Shown: in pieces, positions 25,111-36,369 of the stretch
Position numbering within the stretch: position 1 is the first letter of the stretch
Layout of the letters: each line of letters opens with the position of its first letter
NCBI GenBank assembly: GCA_033032175.1
Contig: CM065306.1
Coordinates: 11,364,001 to 11,428,000, forward strand
Length of the DNA: 64,000 nt
DNA from: Saturnia japonica
Lineage: Eukaryota > Arthropoda > Insecta > Lepidoptera > Saturniidae
Direction: 5' to 3'
Notes under the pieces: model-generated
The model's database searches: none
Told to the model about the DNA's origin: nothing
What the model saw: only the letters and a program-made list of their open reading frames with translations
Program-made: the position numbers and the translations under genes

Positions 25111-26413
25111 CAAGGTGTCCAGAAAGGGTATCGGGTATTTGTTTTCGCGCCATATTCGAAACGGGGCGTCTACAGGGTGCGGGGCGGGGTTCGTGGCGTC
25201 CGCCATTTTGTGGAGTTTTAGTCACGATGGAACAGTACTCGGGGACGCATCGCGCATTTTGCGTACGAGCGTATTATCGTAATGGTGATTCAATAGTGAC
25301 TGCTCAACGTCTCTATCGTGCGGAATATCGTACACGCCACGCGCCAAGTGACGATAGCATTAGGAAATGGATCAGGATGTTCGAGAATATAGGTGCGACA
25401 GTTAAAATTCAAAACTCTGGTCGTCCTCGTTCAGTTCGCGATGAAGAAACAATTGAAGAAGTTGAGGCGTCGGTTCGTCAAAATCCGTCTTTATCCATCC
25501 GAAAGCGAAGCCAAGCGTTGAACATCAAAAAATCGTCTTTACATTCGATTTTAAAGAAAGACTTACAACTAAAAGCCTATAAAATTCAATTGGTTCAAGA
25601 ATTGAAGGATACGGACTATGCTAATCGACTGAATTTTGCGAACGAAATGCTGCAGCGATTTAACAACTTTAACAACATACTGTTCAGTGACGAAGCAAAT
25701 TTTCATCTGAATGGTCATGTTAATAAGCAGAATTGTCGGTACTGGGCAGTGGAGAATCCGAGACGAAAGCATGAACGACCCCTGCATAGCCCAAAGGTCG
25801 TTGTTTGGGCCGCTATGTCTGCTAAAGGCATAATTGGTCCTTATTTTCATGAAGATCAACGAGGCCGAGCAATTAATGTGAATAGTGACCGTTATTGCGA
25901 TATGTTGCGAAATTTTTTGGTCCCAGAGTTGCAGGAGTTTGCAGGTTTCAACTCAAGAACGTGGTTCCAGCAAGATGGGGCCACTTGCCATACCTCAAAT
26001 GTCTCAATGGAAGTTGTTAACGAATTATTCCCTAATAAGGTCACTTCGCGAAGGGGTAACATCAACTGGCCTCCCAGAAGCCCCGACCTTAGCCCGCTTG
26101 ACTATTTTGCATGGGGATACCTTTAAAGTAAGGTTTATCAAAACAATCCGACGAATCTAACCCAGTTAAAGCAAAACATCAGGTCAGAAATGGCAGCAAT
26201 ATCGATAGCTATGTGTCAACGTGTTATCGCCAATCTTCGTTTCCGTTTAGAAGAGTGCCAGCAACGTAACGGTCATCATTTGGATAACATCATCTTTTCC
26301 AAATAATTCTCCAATTCATATGCTAATAATAAACAATAAACTTTTTTATTGCATACAAATAATTTTTGTTTCATTGAACTTACAAATACCCGATACCCTT
26401 TCTGGACACCTTG
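25111..26413 (+). mobile_element. DD41D Tc1/mariner-type transposon, copy 1 (1303 bp)
   Basis: Terminal inverted repeats CAAGGTGTCCAGAAAGGG..., about 32 bp and ending acaaat/atttgt inside, are flanked by TA (25109-25110 and 26414-26415). It lies inside the CR1 remnant. It is nearly identical to copy 2 at 57114-58416, with the same length and orientation. Confidence 0.93.
25227..26126 (+). pseudogene. DD41D transposase, copy 1, premature stop
   Basis: The open frame of 299 codons starts MEQYSGTHRAFCVRAYY. A paired helix-turn-helix region covers roughly residues 10-115, with IRKWIRMFE and the GRPRSVRD linker. The catalytic domain holds LFSDEANFHL (Asp155), QQDGATCHTS (Asp250) and SPDLSPLDYFAW (Asp292). 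The 41 residues between the last two define the DD41D group. A TAA right after WGYL truncates it; copy 2 has AAA there and continues about 60 codons to IIFSK, so this copy probably lost its C-terminus to one substitution. It cuts and pastes DNA at TA sites when intact. Confidence 0.92.
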
Positions 26414-26890
26414 TAGATACCAGCTTGGACCATTTGACTCAGCGCAAAGACGAGCTGTGAGAATTGCTGACTTTCACAAACTCACAAACGGTACCGAACC
26501 TTTAAGTCTGAGGAGAGACCTTTGTACGTGTCCTACCATCTGTATAATGGGTTGTGTTCCTAGAAATTGTTCGATAAGATGCCACCGGCTACTTTCCTCT
26601 ATCGCACCGCTCGCCATCGGCAGGGAGTTCATCCTTACACCTTTGGAACCTAAATGGTCGCGGACAGTCCGGTTTCAGAGGAATTTCTTTCCGCGAACGC
26701 TCTGGATGTGGTATGACCTCGCTGCTGAGGTATTCCTAGAGGACTACAGTATGTGCTTCTTCAAAAAGGAAGTGAATAGGTTTTTAAAAGGTTGGCAACG
26801 CGCATGTGTTGCTTCTGGTGTTGCAAGTATCCGTAGGCTGCGGTGACCGCTTACCATCAGCCTAACCACATGCTTGTTTGCCACCATTGT

Positions 26891-27885
26891 GCTATAATTT
26901 TTATAAACAAAATAGAATTGACTATCTTTTTCTTTTTAACTAATAGACATAATTTTTGTAATACATACTTAGTAAAATAAATGCCTTGACATCAAATGTT
27001 GTCAATTCTTAGAAAGTAATGAATTTTAGTTTCGGATTATAGAAAACAGGGGTTGGTAAAAACTAAAAAAGACTAATATATGAAATTATATTAGAACCCT
27101 CGCAAGTTCTACTAAAGCTGTAAGTTCTTTATTTTATTCTTCAGAAAATTTGGCTTGCTGGTACAGACTAGCCATCGAACATAATGGTTCTTCCATGACT
27201 GTTTTAGTAGGTACTTAATAATAATTCATATATTCGAACTAGCCAAAGTCAGACCTTAGGCTTCAATATATTATCCTAAGTTATAAGAAGAAATCATATT
27301 TAAAATTGTTATAAAACATTTTATGTTCTTATAAATAAATTTCAGGACTGACCATTGAACTTGGCACCCATTACAATCTCACTCCTTTTGTCGTTGAAGT
27401 CACCAACCATGGCATATATCATAATATTGAACTTTGCTCTCATTTCACATTTATGTTTTTGATGGGATATCATTACTTTTTGTACAGAAATTATTAGGAG
27501 GTGGTCAGTAGGTACTTATTCATAATAAAATTAATATCAAATTTGTTTGGTGTTTGTTTGTTGTTTCCTATGTTTACGTGGTATTTATCTTGTACCGTTG
27601 AAATGTTCGAGTGAATTGCCCATTCAATATCCGAAAAAAAATAATTAAAGGTGGTATTGCACTCATTATATATTCAAGTGAAGACGACCTTTAAATCCAC
27701 ATAAAGATCGGCTGCCATCAATTTTTATTGGTGATTTTTACATTACAGGCACTATAAGTAAGTGTTCCTAATAGAATCAATCAATTGAAAAATTCTAATA
27801 AAATGATAAAAATTTACTAGTTTCCGATTTATTCCTTTGTATACACACAACTACTTATCTGGATGCCAAATTTGAACTTCCTTGG
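26891..27885. other. Unassigned intron 2 sequence
   Basis: No exon or clear repeat end is seen. Confidence 0.5.
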
Positions 27886-27886
27886 T

Positions 27887-28088
27887 CATCTGGAACTGGG
27901 TTAGAATTTTGGTCTATAGGTCAGTTAGTGATAAAAATGACGATTTTTGGACGTTAATATCATCAGGAACTGGGTTAGAGTTTTGGTCTATAGGTCAGTC
28001 AGTGATAAAAATGACGATTTTTGGACGTTAATATCATCTGGAACTGGGTTAGAGTTTTGGTCTATAGGTCAGTCAGTGATAAAAATGG
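27887..28088. repeat. 74-bp tandem repeat, three copies (last partial)
   Basis: Units starting 'catctggaactgggttag' or 'catcaggaactgggttag' begin at 27887, 27961 and 28035. The copies differ at only a few bases. The third breaks off after 'gataaaaatg'. It lies about 500 bp upstream of the TOX-like exon 3. Confidence 0.92.
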
Positions 28089-28261
28089 AACACATATGTA
28101 TCTCGCAAGTGTCAATATATGAGTCAAATTTGTCATGTATATGTGAAATAGTTTTTGAGTTATGATGGGGTCAAAAGTGGCTCCAAATCGGCAATTGACT
28201 TTCTAATATCACCAAGAAAATAAATGTTATACATTTTGTTTCACTTCACTATACTTTTTGA

Positions 28262-28440
28262 AGCATCGATGGCTCAGGGTTGGAACGGCGCAGGTTCGGA
28301 TCTTTATATGAGCACTGAACTATCGATAAAGAAAAATATCACGATACAGCATTTTAGCATAACTGATGTTATAACTTTGGCAACCTTGGTAAAAGCGGGC
28401 AGAGCCACTGTGACAAGCCAGTTTCTAAATATGTGAATAA
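28262..28440 (+). repeat. Possible degenerate tRNA-derived SINE head
   Basis: 'cgatggctcagggttggaac' followed by 'gcgcaggttcggatc' resembles box A and box B of a tRNA-like promoter with altered spacing. The rest is unassigned. Weak. Confidence 0.3.
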
Positions 28441-28601
28441 TATATTACAAAAATCAGGAATATTAATCCTTTTTGTCTGCGCTCCTGAATTATTTAACAG
28501 AGCATATTTCGAAGACCGTCTTGAGACTCCATCTATAACTTTTTTCTCATATCAGTGCTTACCAGTAACAATTTACTGTCATAAAAAAAATTTGCTTACA
28601 G

Positions 28602-28730
28602 ACTTTCCACACACCTTCATTTGGAGACGAAGAGTTTGACATTCCATTGATTCACGGACAGCATGCAACAGCGGCAGGCGTGCCAAACACTCATATTCAA
28701 TACTCGCAGATACACCATTCAGCTCCTCAG
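28602..28730 (+). CDS. TOX-like gene, exon 3 with the TFHTPSFGDEEFDIP block
   Basis: The exon has 43 codons between the acceptor tttgcttacag and the donor CAG|GTATTT, with phase 0 at both ends. It starts with TFHTPSFGDEEFDIP, a motif found in the N-terminal region of animal TOX proteins, followed by LIHGQHATAAG and a Q/H-rich tail ending HHSAPQ. In vertebrate TOX proteins this acidic block lies in the N-terminal part, which has been associated with transactivation. This exon ties the scattered upstream exons to the HMG-box exons 27 kb downstream. Confidence 0.92.
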
Positions 28731-28889
28731 GTATTTTTATATTCATTCTTCTTCTTTAAGAGCTCAGCTCTTATCGGTGGAGCATTTGCCACTGTTCCCT
28801 TATCCTTTGCCTTTCTTTTAAACTCTTGATATGACATGACTCCCACTTATCAGGATGATAAGTATATAATAAGTATAGTTATAATAGTT

Positions 28890-29170
28890 TCACTTATTGG
28901 AAAAACTTCGTTTAGGTCTTCCTCTTCCTAGCTTACCTTCAATTTTGAAAATCTTTCTTTAAAATTATTTTAAAGAACTTGTCGTGTCGTATCAAGTGTC
29001 CAATCATCTTACCTCTTCTGATATCCATGTTTCTCAGCAACTGCTTTTCCTCGTCAACCCTTCTTAACACTTCCTCATTTGTAATCCTTTCTTTCCAACT
29101 GATGCTCTCCATCCTCCGTCAACAACACATCCCAATTTTATTATAATCCTTCTTATAGCATCAAATTGGT
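28890..29170 (-). pseudogene. LINE C-terminal fragment, minus strand
   Basis: The minus-strand reading gives a block like EEKQLLRNMDIRRGKMIGH followed by LIRHDKFF and an IEGKLGRGRPK end. This is the usual C-terminal run of insect RTE/R4-like LINE polyproteins (…GHxxRxxx…GKxxGxRxRGRP). No catalytic motifs are present. Confidence 0.6.
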
Positions 29171-29274
29171 ATATTATGAGCGAACTTCAGAAAATTTAAC
29201 ATTAAAAAAATAAAGTTTTGCTAAAGTTAAGTTTTGAGGAGAAATGTTATAACAGGTAATGAGCATTCTTTTTA

Positions 29275-29430
29275 TTTAATTTTATATACTACTAAGGTGG
29301 CGAACCAGCATACTGTCCGCCTGATTGTAAGAGCCTACCGTAGTCTATGTACGCTTTTAATACTATAGATATCACTAGCGCGTTTCCGACCTTCAACCAA
29401 TAAGCACGGGAAATCCTACTTACCGCATAA
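29275..29430 (-). repeat. LINE 3' tail fragment, minus strand
   Basis: It is the reverse complement of the tail seen at 8040-8180: 'gcgctagtgatatctatagt', 'cttacaatcaggcgg' and 'gctggttcgccacc'. Confidence 0.6.
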
Positions 29431-29814
29431 CACAACACAGGGTAATTTTTCTGCGATTTTCTGTTGGATCTACTAAGCCAAGGAGTTTTAGTAATACACT
29501 ATAAACTTTAATAAAACGATGATAAATAGTGCATTATTTTAAAACTAAAATAACTGGTTAAAGTTCTCTGATATTATTCTATTTCAAGTCTCTATGTTGT
29601 GTTTTAGTATCATATTTCTTGACCCATATTATTTATGACCTTTGATTAGTCTACCTATCATAGTTTTAATATAAGTAACTAAATATAATATGGTACCTAT
29701 ATAACCAAAGAGCGACGACACGCAGACTTATTTTATTCTAATGGGCTTATAGCAAAACATAATACAAACTTATCGCTGTTTTTGCCATATTTGATACTAT
29801 TTTGGCTCAGTGAT

Positions 29815-30245
29815 CCAAAAAGGGTTTTGGCCGCCTAAATGTCAGCACGCCATTTGTCCCAATCCTGCGCAGTCTCTTGCCAATTATTAGCTTGAAGCCG
29901 ACGCAGATCCGCCTCTACTATGACACGCCAGAGCGATACCAACCGTTCCAAGTAAATGCTCTTTTGACTGCTCGATCCTCCCCCACTCTCTTTAAATGAA
30001 CGAGCCAGCGAAGTCTATGAGATTTTGCTTTGCCGATGATTTTGGGCTCGGTCACTAACTCTTCAATGTCAACATTCTTTCGGATCCTTTCTGCTACAAG
30101 GAGCTGATTTTCTTCTTTTTTTTGTTTGTGTCTAGGTCTCACAGCCGTATAAATGGCTAGGTCTAATGATAATTTTATATACCTATCCTTAATTTCGTGT
30201 TTTGCTGAGAAGCTAAGACTAATGAAGACTGCACTGTATCGCAGA
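29815..30245 (-). pseudogene. LINE C-terminal fragment, minus strand (second type)
   Basis: The minus-strand frame 30142-29918 reads KNVDIEELVTEPKIIGKAK, RLRWLVHLKRVGEDRAVKR and then, after a frame change, DLRRLQANNWQETAQDWDKW with RADI and a stop near 29838. It is an RTE-like C-terminal region without catalytic motifs. Confidence 0.7.
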
Positions 30246-30834
30246 ATATTTTGATCTCCTCCTCTCTGTTGTTAGTGTCGGTTATAGTGCATCCCAAAAA
30301 TGAAATTAAAATAAATTTTAAAAATATAAGAGAAATATCAATAATCGATACATGGAGTATGAAACGTTACCCTAAAACGAATTACCATACAATGAAGTTA
30401 ATTTTTTTTAGGATAAAGATATCTTGCTACTTAAACTGTACTTATAGATAGATAGAACTTCAAATATTCCGTATATACATCACGTGATGTACCTACCTAA
30501 CGGAGATGACGTATTTAGGCCAGTGTTAATTTTAACTGTACAATCGACAACTGGCTAACTACCATGTAATTTGTATCTTTATAAATTGTAATATTTATGT
30601 TATGAAATTCAGTTGCGTTGGTGGAATTTTGTACACATAATGACGAGACCACTTTGATCACGGTAATTCTCTGAATTAATCTTTGACATTCTACGAATAA
30701 CGGTTACCTATAGTATATATTACACTAGCGACTCGCCCCAGCTTCGCACGAGTACAATTTACAAAGTGGTGTGTTTTATGTTTAAACGTATGATTAGAGT
30801 TTGTCGCTTTAATACTGATTGATCATAACTTCAT

Positions 30835-31090
30835 AACTGCCTGTAGCCTAGTGGTCCTCAACGCGACTGCTATGCTCGAGGCACAAGGTTCGATTCCCAG
30901 GTCGAACAAAGTGTTGTTGGGTTTTTCTATGAAATTATCAGTAGAAGCTCGGAGTTTGGCTTTGTGCACGATTAATGGCAATAGGCTCGCTCCCTATTAC
31001 ATCGGACCTAAAACATACCCGGCGAAATGTGGGTCTACACCTCTGTCTAACACTTCGGGAATACAGGCGTGGTGGTATGTTATGTAACTT
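30835..31090 (+). repeat. tRNA-derived SINE
   Basis: Box A 'tagcctagtgg' and box B 'ggttcgattcc' are at tRNA-like spacing near the head. The body has 'gtgttgttgggttttt', 'gaaattatcagtag', 'ggcaataggctcgctcccta' and a tail 'caggcgtggtggtatg'. It matches the layout of a common lepidopteran SINE transcribed by RNA polymerase III. The 78-codon frame across it is incidental. Confidence 0.85.
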
Positions 31091-31179
31091 CATAGTTTGA
31101 ATTTAAAATAGTGCAATTAACTCGCGTCGCGTATTTATTATAGGTTCTTTTAGGTAGGATTTTTTTGGTCGCGAATAAT

Positions 31180-31750
31180 TTTAAATTCGTGATATCTTCT
31201 ACGGTACTTATTCATTTAAATAGAAATCTGTAAAGGACAAACTTAAGCTACATTAAATGCCCAAGTTAACTAACAGACTTATCTGGATAAAGATTTATGC
31301 TGAATTGGAGAAAATAGCTTCGCAAGTAACTGAATACTAAATAAAAACATGTTAGTAATAATCATTATGTAATGTCTGTAGTAGTATGTATGTATTTAAA
31401 TGTAATAATTATTATGTCGAGGATAAAAATGGTTACCGTGAGGTCAACCTTAGGAAATAAACATATGCCATCGCGGACTCTTCTCTAGGCTTTTTGAAGA
31501 ACTACAATTCTTTAGAACACTATTTTCGTAAGCCATGTAAGCGCCCGAAAATCATTTTTGACGATTTGATTACAAACAATTGAATTGTCTCTACTATACA
31601 AAAACTTAATTGGAATGTATTTTTAAATAAACCTTTCGTAAAAATTCTCTAAATGTTAGTGAAAACCGCATTAAAATCCGTTGCGTAGTTTAAAAGATCT
31701 AAGCGTACATACGGGATAGACAGCGGGAAGCGACTTCATTTATAGATAGA
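31180..31750 (+). repeat. Dispersed repeat family C, copy 2 with an internal insertion
   Basis: It shares its order of blocks with 11930-12300. Extra sequence at about 31340-31490, absent from copy 1, lies before 'ctttttgaagaactacaat'. Confidence 0.7.
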
Positions 31751-32697
31751 TAAAAATAGTACTATTCAAAAAATCAAATTATTATTTAGGTAACTTATGA
31801 AATAAAAATACCATGTATTTTGTATGTATTTTGTACCAAGTGGAACTATCACATGATTTTTCAGATCAAAACAAAACAAAAATCTTTCCTTGTAATTTCG
31901 TCTGCACCACGCCGTCTGCGTGGATTTTAGAATTGGGTCTTCACTAGGATAAAAAGTATTTAATCGGTGTATCAAATGCCAAGTTTCATCAAAATCCGTT
32001 CCAACAATTTTTGCGTGATTGAGAACCAAAACACCCCAACATCAATGACCAAACAATAATATTTCAGTATCGTATTAATAATTATAATCGAACAAGTTCG
32101 TACGCGGCCATCCCATGTGAGAGACGTTGGCGGAGACGAAGTAGCACGACATTACGTTGCTACAGTATATTAAAGTAAACAGTACGAAGTCTCAGCAGTC
32201 GGCAGTTTTCTTGAAATAATCATCTAAAGCCGCTCGTTAGATAATCACGCACTAGGGCTGCCCTCTGACTGTATTTCTTGGGTTACCTATTTCAGTATTT
32301 GACAATGCTATATTTTCACCAAAATATATTGGTACCAGAAATTTTGTATGTTTTAATTTAAATTATTTCTGCTTGGGTTTTATTTCTAGTTTCAAAAGTG
32401 ATTGTGAGGTTTACTACCTTAGAGAATCATTTTTTTTTTTCATGAAAATATTTTTTTTTCTTAAAGTTTAATAAATGAAAAAAGAAACAATTTTAAATTC
32501 TAGGAAGTAAGTAATATAATATTTCATCAATAGTTCTAAATTGTGAAATCGCGACTATTGGGTACTGAAGTTTACCTAGATTTCGTTTCGGCCGTTTGTA
32601 TGAAAACCTAAGATTGTATACTTCAGTGTACCTACTGTGACTTGCGCACCTACGTCGCGCATTTGCACGCGTTTTACCTTCCCCGCTACAGTATAGA
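31751..32697. other. Unassigned intron 3 sequence
   Basis: A '…aatttttgcgtgattgag' region near 31880-32030 reads like a family end ('atcaaaatccgttccaacaa'). Otherwise nothing is recognised. Confidence 0.4.
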
Positions 32698-32705
32698 TTA
32701 CTCGC

Positions 32706-34897
32706 TAGGGATGTGAATTTCTAAAAAGAGAACAATTTTTTTAAAACAATTAATTAATAATCGATTTTTGTTAAAAAAATAATCGATTTTTTTAATATTT
32801 TCTTTAGAAATTTAATTAAAACCTGAAATATTTAGAATCATAACTTTCTTAATTAATTTAAATTAACATATTTCAATAAAAAGACAAAAAATATTGTTAA
32901 TAACGGAGAATGCCCATTGTTGTACCAAATTTTGTTGTATAGTAAGGTTGAATAAAAGTAAAGATTTTTTTAATATATTATTTTACGACCTTTTATCCTC
33001 GGAATTTGGTTTTCAAAGTAGTAATATTCTTTAAACTTTTAAAAGCATTATCTATACTATATATTATATGTATACTAATATAGCAAAGCGGAAGTGTTTT
33101 TATGTTTTTTTTTTGTTCAATATTTAATCTCTGAAACTACCAGTCTTATAATTCTTTTTGTATATGATAGATTGATTCACAAGAAATAGTATAGCCTATT
33201 TAGCATCAAGATACACGTCTTAACCAGCCTTTTATATTGATTTTTGTAAACTAAGTCGGAACTCAAAGCTCTCCCGAACCTTTATCCACGTGCGCTGCGA
33301 TAATTTTTAGTTTTAAGTAAATACATGTTGTACAAAAATATTGGGCCTTAGTACATCTTTAAAATAGTCCGCAATAGCATATGCCTTTATATTATGTATA
33401 ACCCACAATAGGCTATTATATAACAAAGAGTAGTTTAACATTAAAAAGTGATTTATGATCATTATTTTACACGTGCTATATTAATCCTTACTAACAAGAG
33501 TTACTTTATCTTAAAGACAATTTTATGAAGTTAAATTTTGCTCTTTTGCACGTTATATGGACACATAGTTTAGGAGATAATGAAAAATTGAAATATGTAA
33601 TTTGTATTTGTGGGAAGAACAATTATAATAGGCTACACGGGAGCACTAGCGTTGCGGTGTTTGTCGTATAAAATTAACACGTGTAAATAGTTCCAAAGAC
33701 GCGGGTGTTGCCTTCCATTACTTGTATTACAATCCTTTTGAATACAAAAATACAATATTAAATTAAAAAGCAACTCATTATTTCATTATAAATAACGATA
33801 TTTATGGGTGATATATAAGGGCGATTGAAGTTTTTGTTGGGATCTTAAAATTAAATGTTTTGGTATTTGGTTTTTATTTTTAACTAACTGACTCACGCAT
33901 CTTCGTCTGCGTCACATGAGAGAGAGAGAGAGGGTTAAAAAGATTGGGTCGTAGGCACCTATATTTCATTATACAATTCTAAAGGAGTTGAAACTTTCAT
34001 TACTTTGCTGTGGATTTATTTGAAAACTGTGATATCTCCTAAGATATTTATTGAAATCAATTGATGTCAAGGACAATTTTATTGAAAACTAAATACTTGT
34101 TATGAATATTTTATATCAATAAGGTAAATACCATATTTATAGAAACACCTTCGCAAATAATGCATTATTTTAGAACAAATTTTATTACCTTAAAAAAGGT
34201 TATATTGAGTCAATTTTAAAAGATAGCCAAATGCTATCACGGACTTTTTTTTTACTTTTTAAAAGAAACAATTCCGTCACACATGATTGTTATGTAACTT
34301 TACGCATTTACGCAGCGCACGCAATGGAAACTCTCAAAAGCAATAATCCTTCCCTGTTTTTGCAATATTTTTCATTGATTCTTCGCTTCTATTGGTCGTA
34401 GCGTGATGTTATATAGTCTATAGGCCTTCTTCCATCAATGGGATATCCAACAAAAAACATTTTTTCTATTCGAAGAAGTAGTTCTTGAGATTAGAGCGTT
34501 CAACCAAACAAAGAAACTAGTATAGATCCATTAACTTAGGTTTTAGACCCTATATTATATAATACTGGTAGCGTTTTGTTATATAGCTTGTGCATGTGAA
34601 ATGGATTATAAATATAAACTGGAAGCATACATTTTAATGTGCCACAAAAACTCCCTAGAAAGTTCTAACAAGGGAGCCACCATCTTGTTTACCACTATAT
34701 TCACTTGATAATGGCTGTAATAGTTTTCAATAAAGAGGACTAGTTGTCAAGTTAGTAAGAAGAAGGGTGATTGAGTACCTACTGTCACAAAAAAATTTAC
34801 ATTAGAACCATCAAAAAAAATCGCCCGTGAAAAAAATCGATTTTTAAATACTCGATTTTTTGGAATAAAAAAAAACAATTATTCTTTCACATCCCTA
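32706..34897. mobile_element. Non-autonomous hAT element, 2192 bp
   Basis: Perfect 12-bp inverted ends TAGGGATGTGAA/TTCACATCCCTA are flanked by a perfect 8-bp target duplication TTACTCGC (32698-32705 and 34898-34905), the signature of the hAT superfamily. Subterminal ATCGATTTTT blocks occur near both ends. There is no transposase frame. The interior carries other dispersed repeats (33075-33260 and the split copy 33838-34775), so the element grew by later insertions or captured them. Confidence 0.88.
33838..34775 (+). repeat. Dispersed 'gaagaagaag' family copy split by a ~640-bp insert
   Basis: The left part 33838-33886 ('gggatcttaaaattaaatg' to 'tttttaact') and right part about 34531-34775 ('taacttaggttttagaccc', 'ttctaacaagggagccacca', 'gaagaaggg') match consecutive parts of the uninterrupted copy at 47530-47860. 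The insert 33887-34530 ends in 'gagattagagcgttcaacca', the tail style of another repeat family. Confidence 0.65.
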
Positions 34898-34905
34898 TTA
34901 CTCGC

Positions 34906-35419
34906 CCCCGTTGCCGTCTGTTGTACCTCGTTCCTGCTAACGTATGTCGAAAACATTGGACGTTCGTGCACGAACTTGTACGACTATAATGTATTGTATT
35001 AATTTAAAATAGTCTTGAAAACTTTTTAAAAAATCTTTAGATAATAAAAAATATAGTAATTTTACCTTTTTTTAAATCAGGATATTACATACCGTCGATA
35101 CCCGTAACATCGCCTGTGCCACCTATCATCGCCTAATTTCATTTATGTAAAAGTTTCCAAAATATGTTTAGGACAGGCCACGCATAAAACTGCTAAATAC
35201 TAAGTATTTCTCATTTATGGCAAGATTTTGCAGATAAATTGTGGCTAACTTCACGTTATTAGTGACCAGTGCATTTTTTACTTGGGAGAAGCAACACGTT
35301 TTTTTTTGTTCTGTGTATAAACTTCAGTTTTAGGCAGAGATGATGACGAGCTGCCATTTCTTGTCGGATATTTATCTTCAACTGGTTATCCGTGGTTGGG
35401 TTATTGGAGTAGACTACTT
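34906..35419. other. Unassigned sequence between hAT and jockey remnants
   Basis: No coding signal is seen. It continues the host sequence interrupted by the hAT element ('cccgctacagtatagattac' before, 'cccccgttgccgtctgttg' after). Confidence 0.4.
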
Positions 35420-36358
35420 TCCAGAATAGGTTTCTTCACCGTCTAACCGGTGCCCCTCAGTATGTTCGTATGGAAGATCTCCATAGAGATATGGACCTTC
35501 CTTCGATACATGCTTATGCTAAACACCTTTCTCGCTCGTATTTCGACACCGCGTCGAACCACGCGAATTCGCTAATCAAAGCGGCAGCTTCATATGTTCC
35601 TGACCCCAATGCCTGCCGGAGTAAACGCCGCCCGCGTAACATCTTCACTGACCCTCTCGATCAAATCGAAACAGCAAACGCGTTCTATTCCACCGCCTCT
35701 CCAAACAGAGCGTGCCACCGCCCACGCCCTCGTAACCACCGTTCTCTCCGAAGAGGACGGGCGGTCAACTTCGCTCCCGCACACCCGTCACTTCCAACCT
35801 CTCTAGCGGCAACCCAAGCCTAGGTCCGTTCCTCGGTGTGAAGCCCTTGGGTCAGGCAGCCGCCCGCGCGATACAAGTGACACTATACGTGTAACACTTA
35901 GCTACCCACATACAACATTACATACGTATGAACACACACACGTGCACACCACACAGGTACATAGGTTCTGTAAGGGACCTTTTTTTTCCTTTTTTTGAGC
36001 TAGTTAGACTAATGCGCTAGTTAGTGTAGAAAAACCATTCCGATCACTAAATACACATACATACGCATGGCTCCCTCCTTCCTCCCAGGAGGAGGGGAAC
36101 GTGCATATGGGTATATGTTAGTTAGCTCGAATTTGTAGGAGTAGGGAATTAGATAGATCGCGACCTTTTCGCATTCGCGACGACCGCCCGAGCCGAGGTT
36201 CGGCCACTCTGGCACCCTCGTGCGAGTCGTCAAAAACTTTCGTGGCTGAGTGCCCTAAGCGCTCGCCCCCAAGTTCGGTGAAGCTATAAAAGCCGCAGCG
36301 GCTCTGTTTTTTAGATAGAGCCCCTAAGACTAACAGTGTAGGCAGTTAAAAAAAAAAA
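35420..36358 (+). pseudogene. Jockey-type LINE 3' end: C-terminal coding remnant, 3' UTR and A-tail
   Basis: The frame reads QNRFLHRLTGAPQYVRMEDL, then RDMDLPSIHAYAKHLSRSYF and KRRPRNIFTDPLD, the C-terminal segment that follows reverse transcriptase in jockey-clade insect LINEs. It is followed by about 650 bp of GC-richer 3' UTR and a short tail 'gttaaaaaaaaaaa' ending near 36358. The last about 85 bp ('agttcggtgaagctataaaa' onwards) recur as a short truncated copy at 61693-61769, also ending in an A-run, which confirms this is a LINE 3' terminus. The 5' part is missing and a stop lies just upstream in frame. Open frames at 35590-35823 run into the UTR and are incidental. Confidence 0.75.
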
Positions 36359-36369
36359 GGCACCTCGGC

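Larger units (their letters stand above)
23980..26890 (+). pseudogene. CR1-type LINE reverse transcriptase remnant, split by a DD41D transposon
   Basis: Before the interruption (23980-25110), plus-strand frames read SLPPLRNADGN, then SDRQYGF-like and YIAKVFHWVWHRGLL blocks, LPSYGLPEGLRKWV, GVAQGSVLSSTLFLLHIN and HCYKDDSTGDVFYTGRANI, ending VQVRPHMEYCCHL. After it (26416-26850) the same frame resumes as YQLGPFDSAQRRAVRIADF, followed by FQRNFFPRTLWMWYDL and a conserved end. The catalytic A/C-Y-x-D-D box is CYKDD, the Asp of the DIAKAFD block is Tyr, and a TAG replaces the Trp of HLWA. The start of the open reading frame and about 100 bp before VGVLSR are missing. The 3' tail ('gcttaccatcagcctaacc') follows at 26848. 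It is inactive. Confidence 0.87.

Noticed and set aside
25569..25859. Minus-strand frames over the DD41D elements (also 57572-57862)
   Set aside because: They are shadows of the transposase frame, conserved only because the two copies are nearly identical.
30840..30910. True tRNA gene
   Set aside because: Boxes A and B are present, but no cloverleaf acceptor pairing is seen and a SINE body follows. It is a SINE, not a tRNA.
30851..31087. 78-codon frame
   Set aside because: It spans the tRNA-derived SINE head and body; it is an incidental frame.
35590..35823. Open frames on both strands after the jockey coding end
   Set aside because: They are Ala/Arg/Pro-rich readings of the LINE 3' UTR. 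Only the plus frame up to about 35690 matches the LINE protein.
36274..36360. A TATA-containing LTR just left of the errantivirus ('gctataaaagcc')
   Set aside because: The same 85 bp recur at 61693-61769, ending in an A-run and bounded by a target duplication. It is therefore the LINE 3' end, not an LTR promoter.
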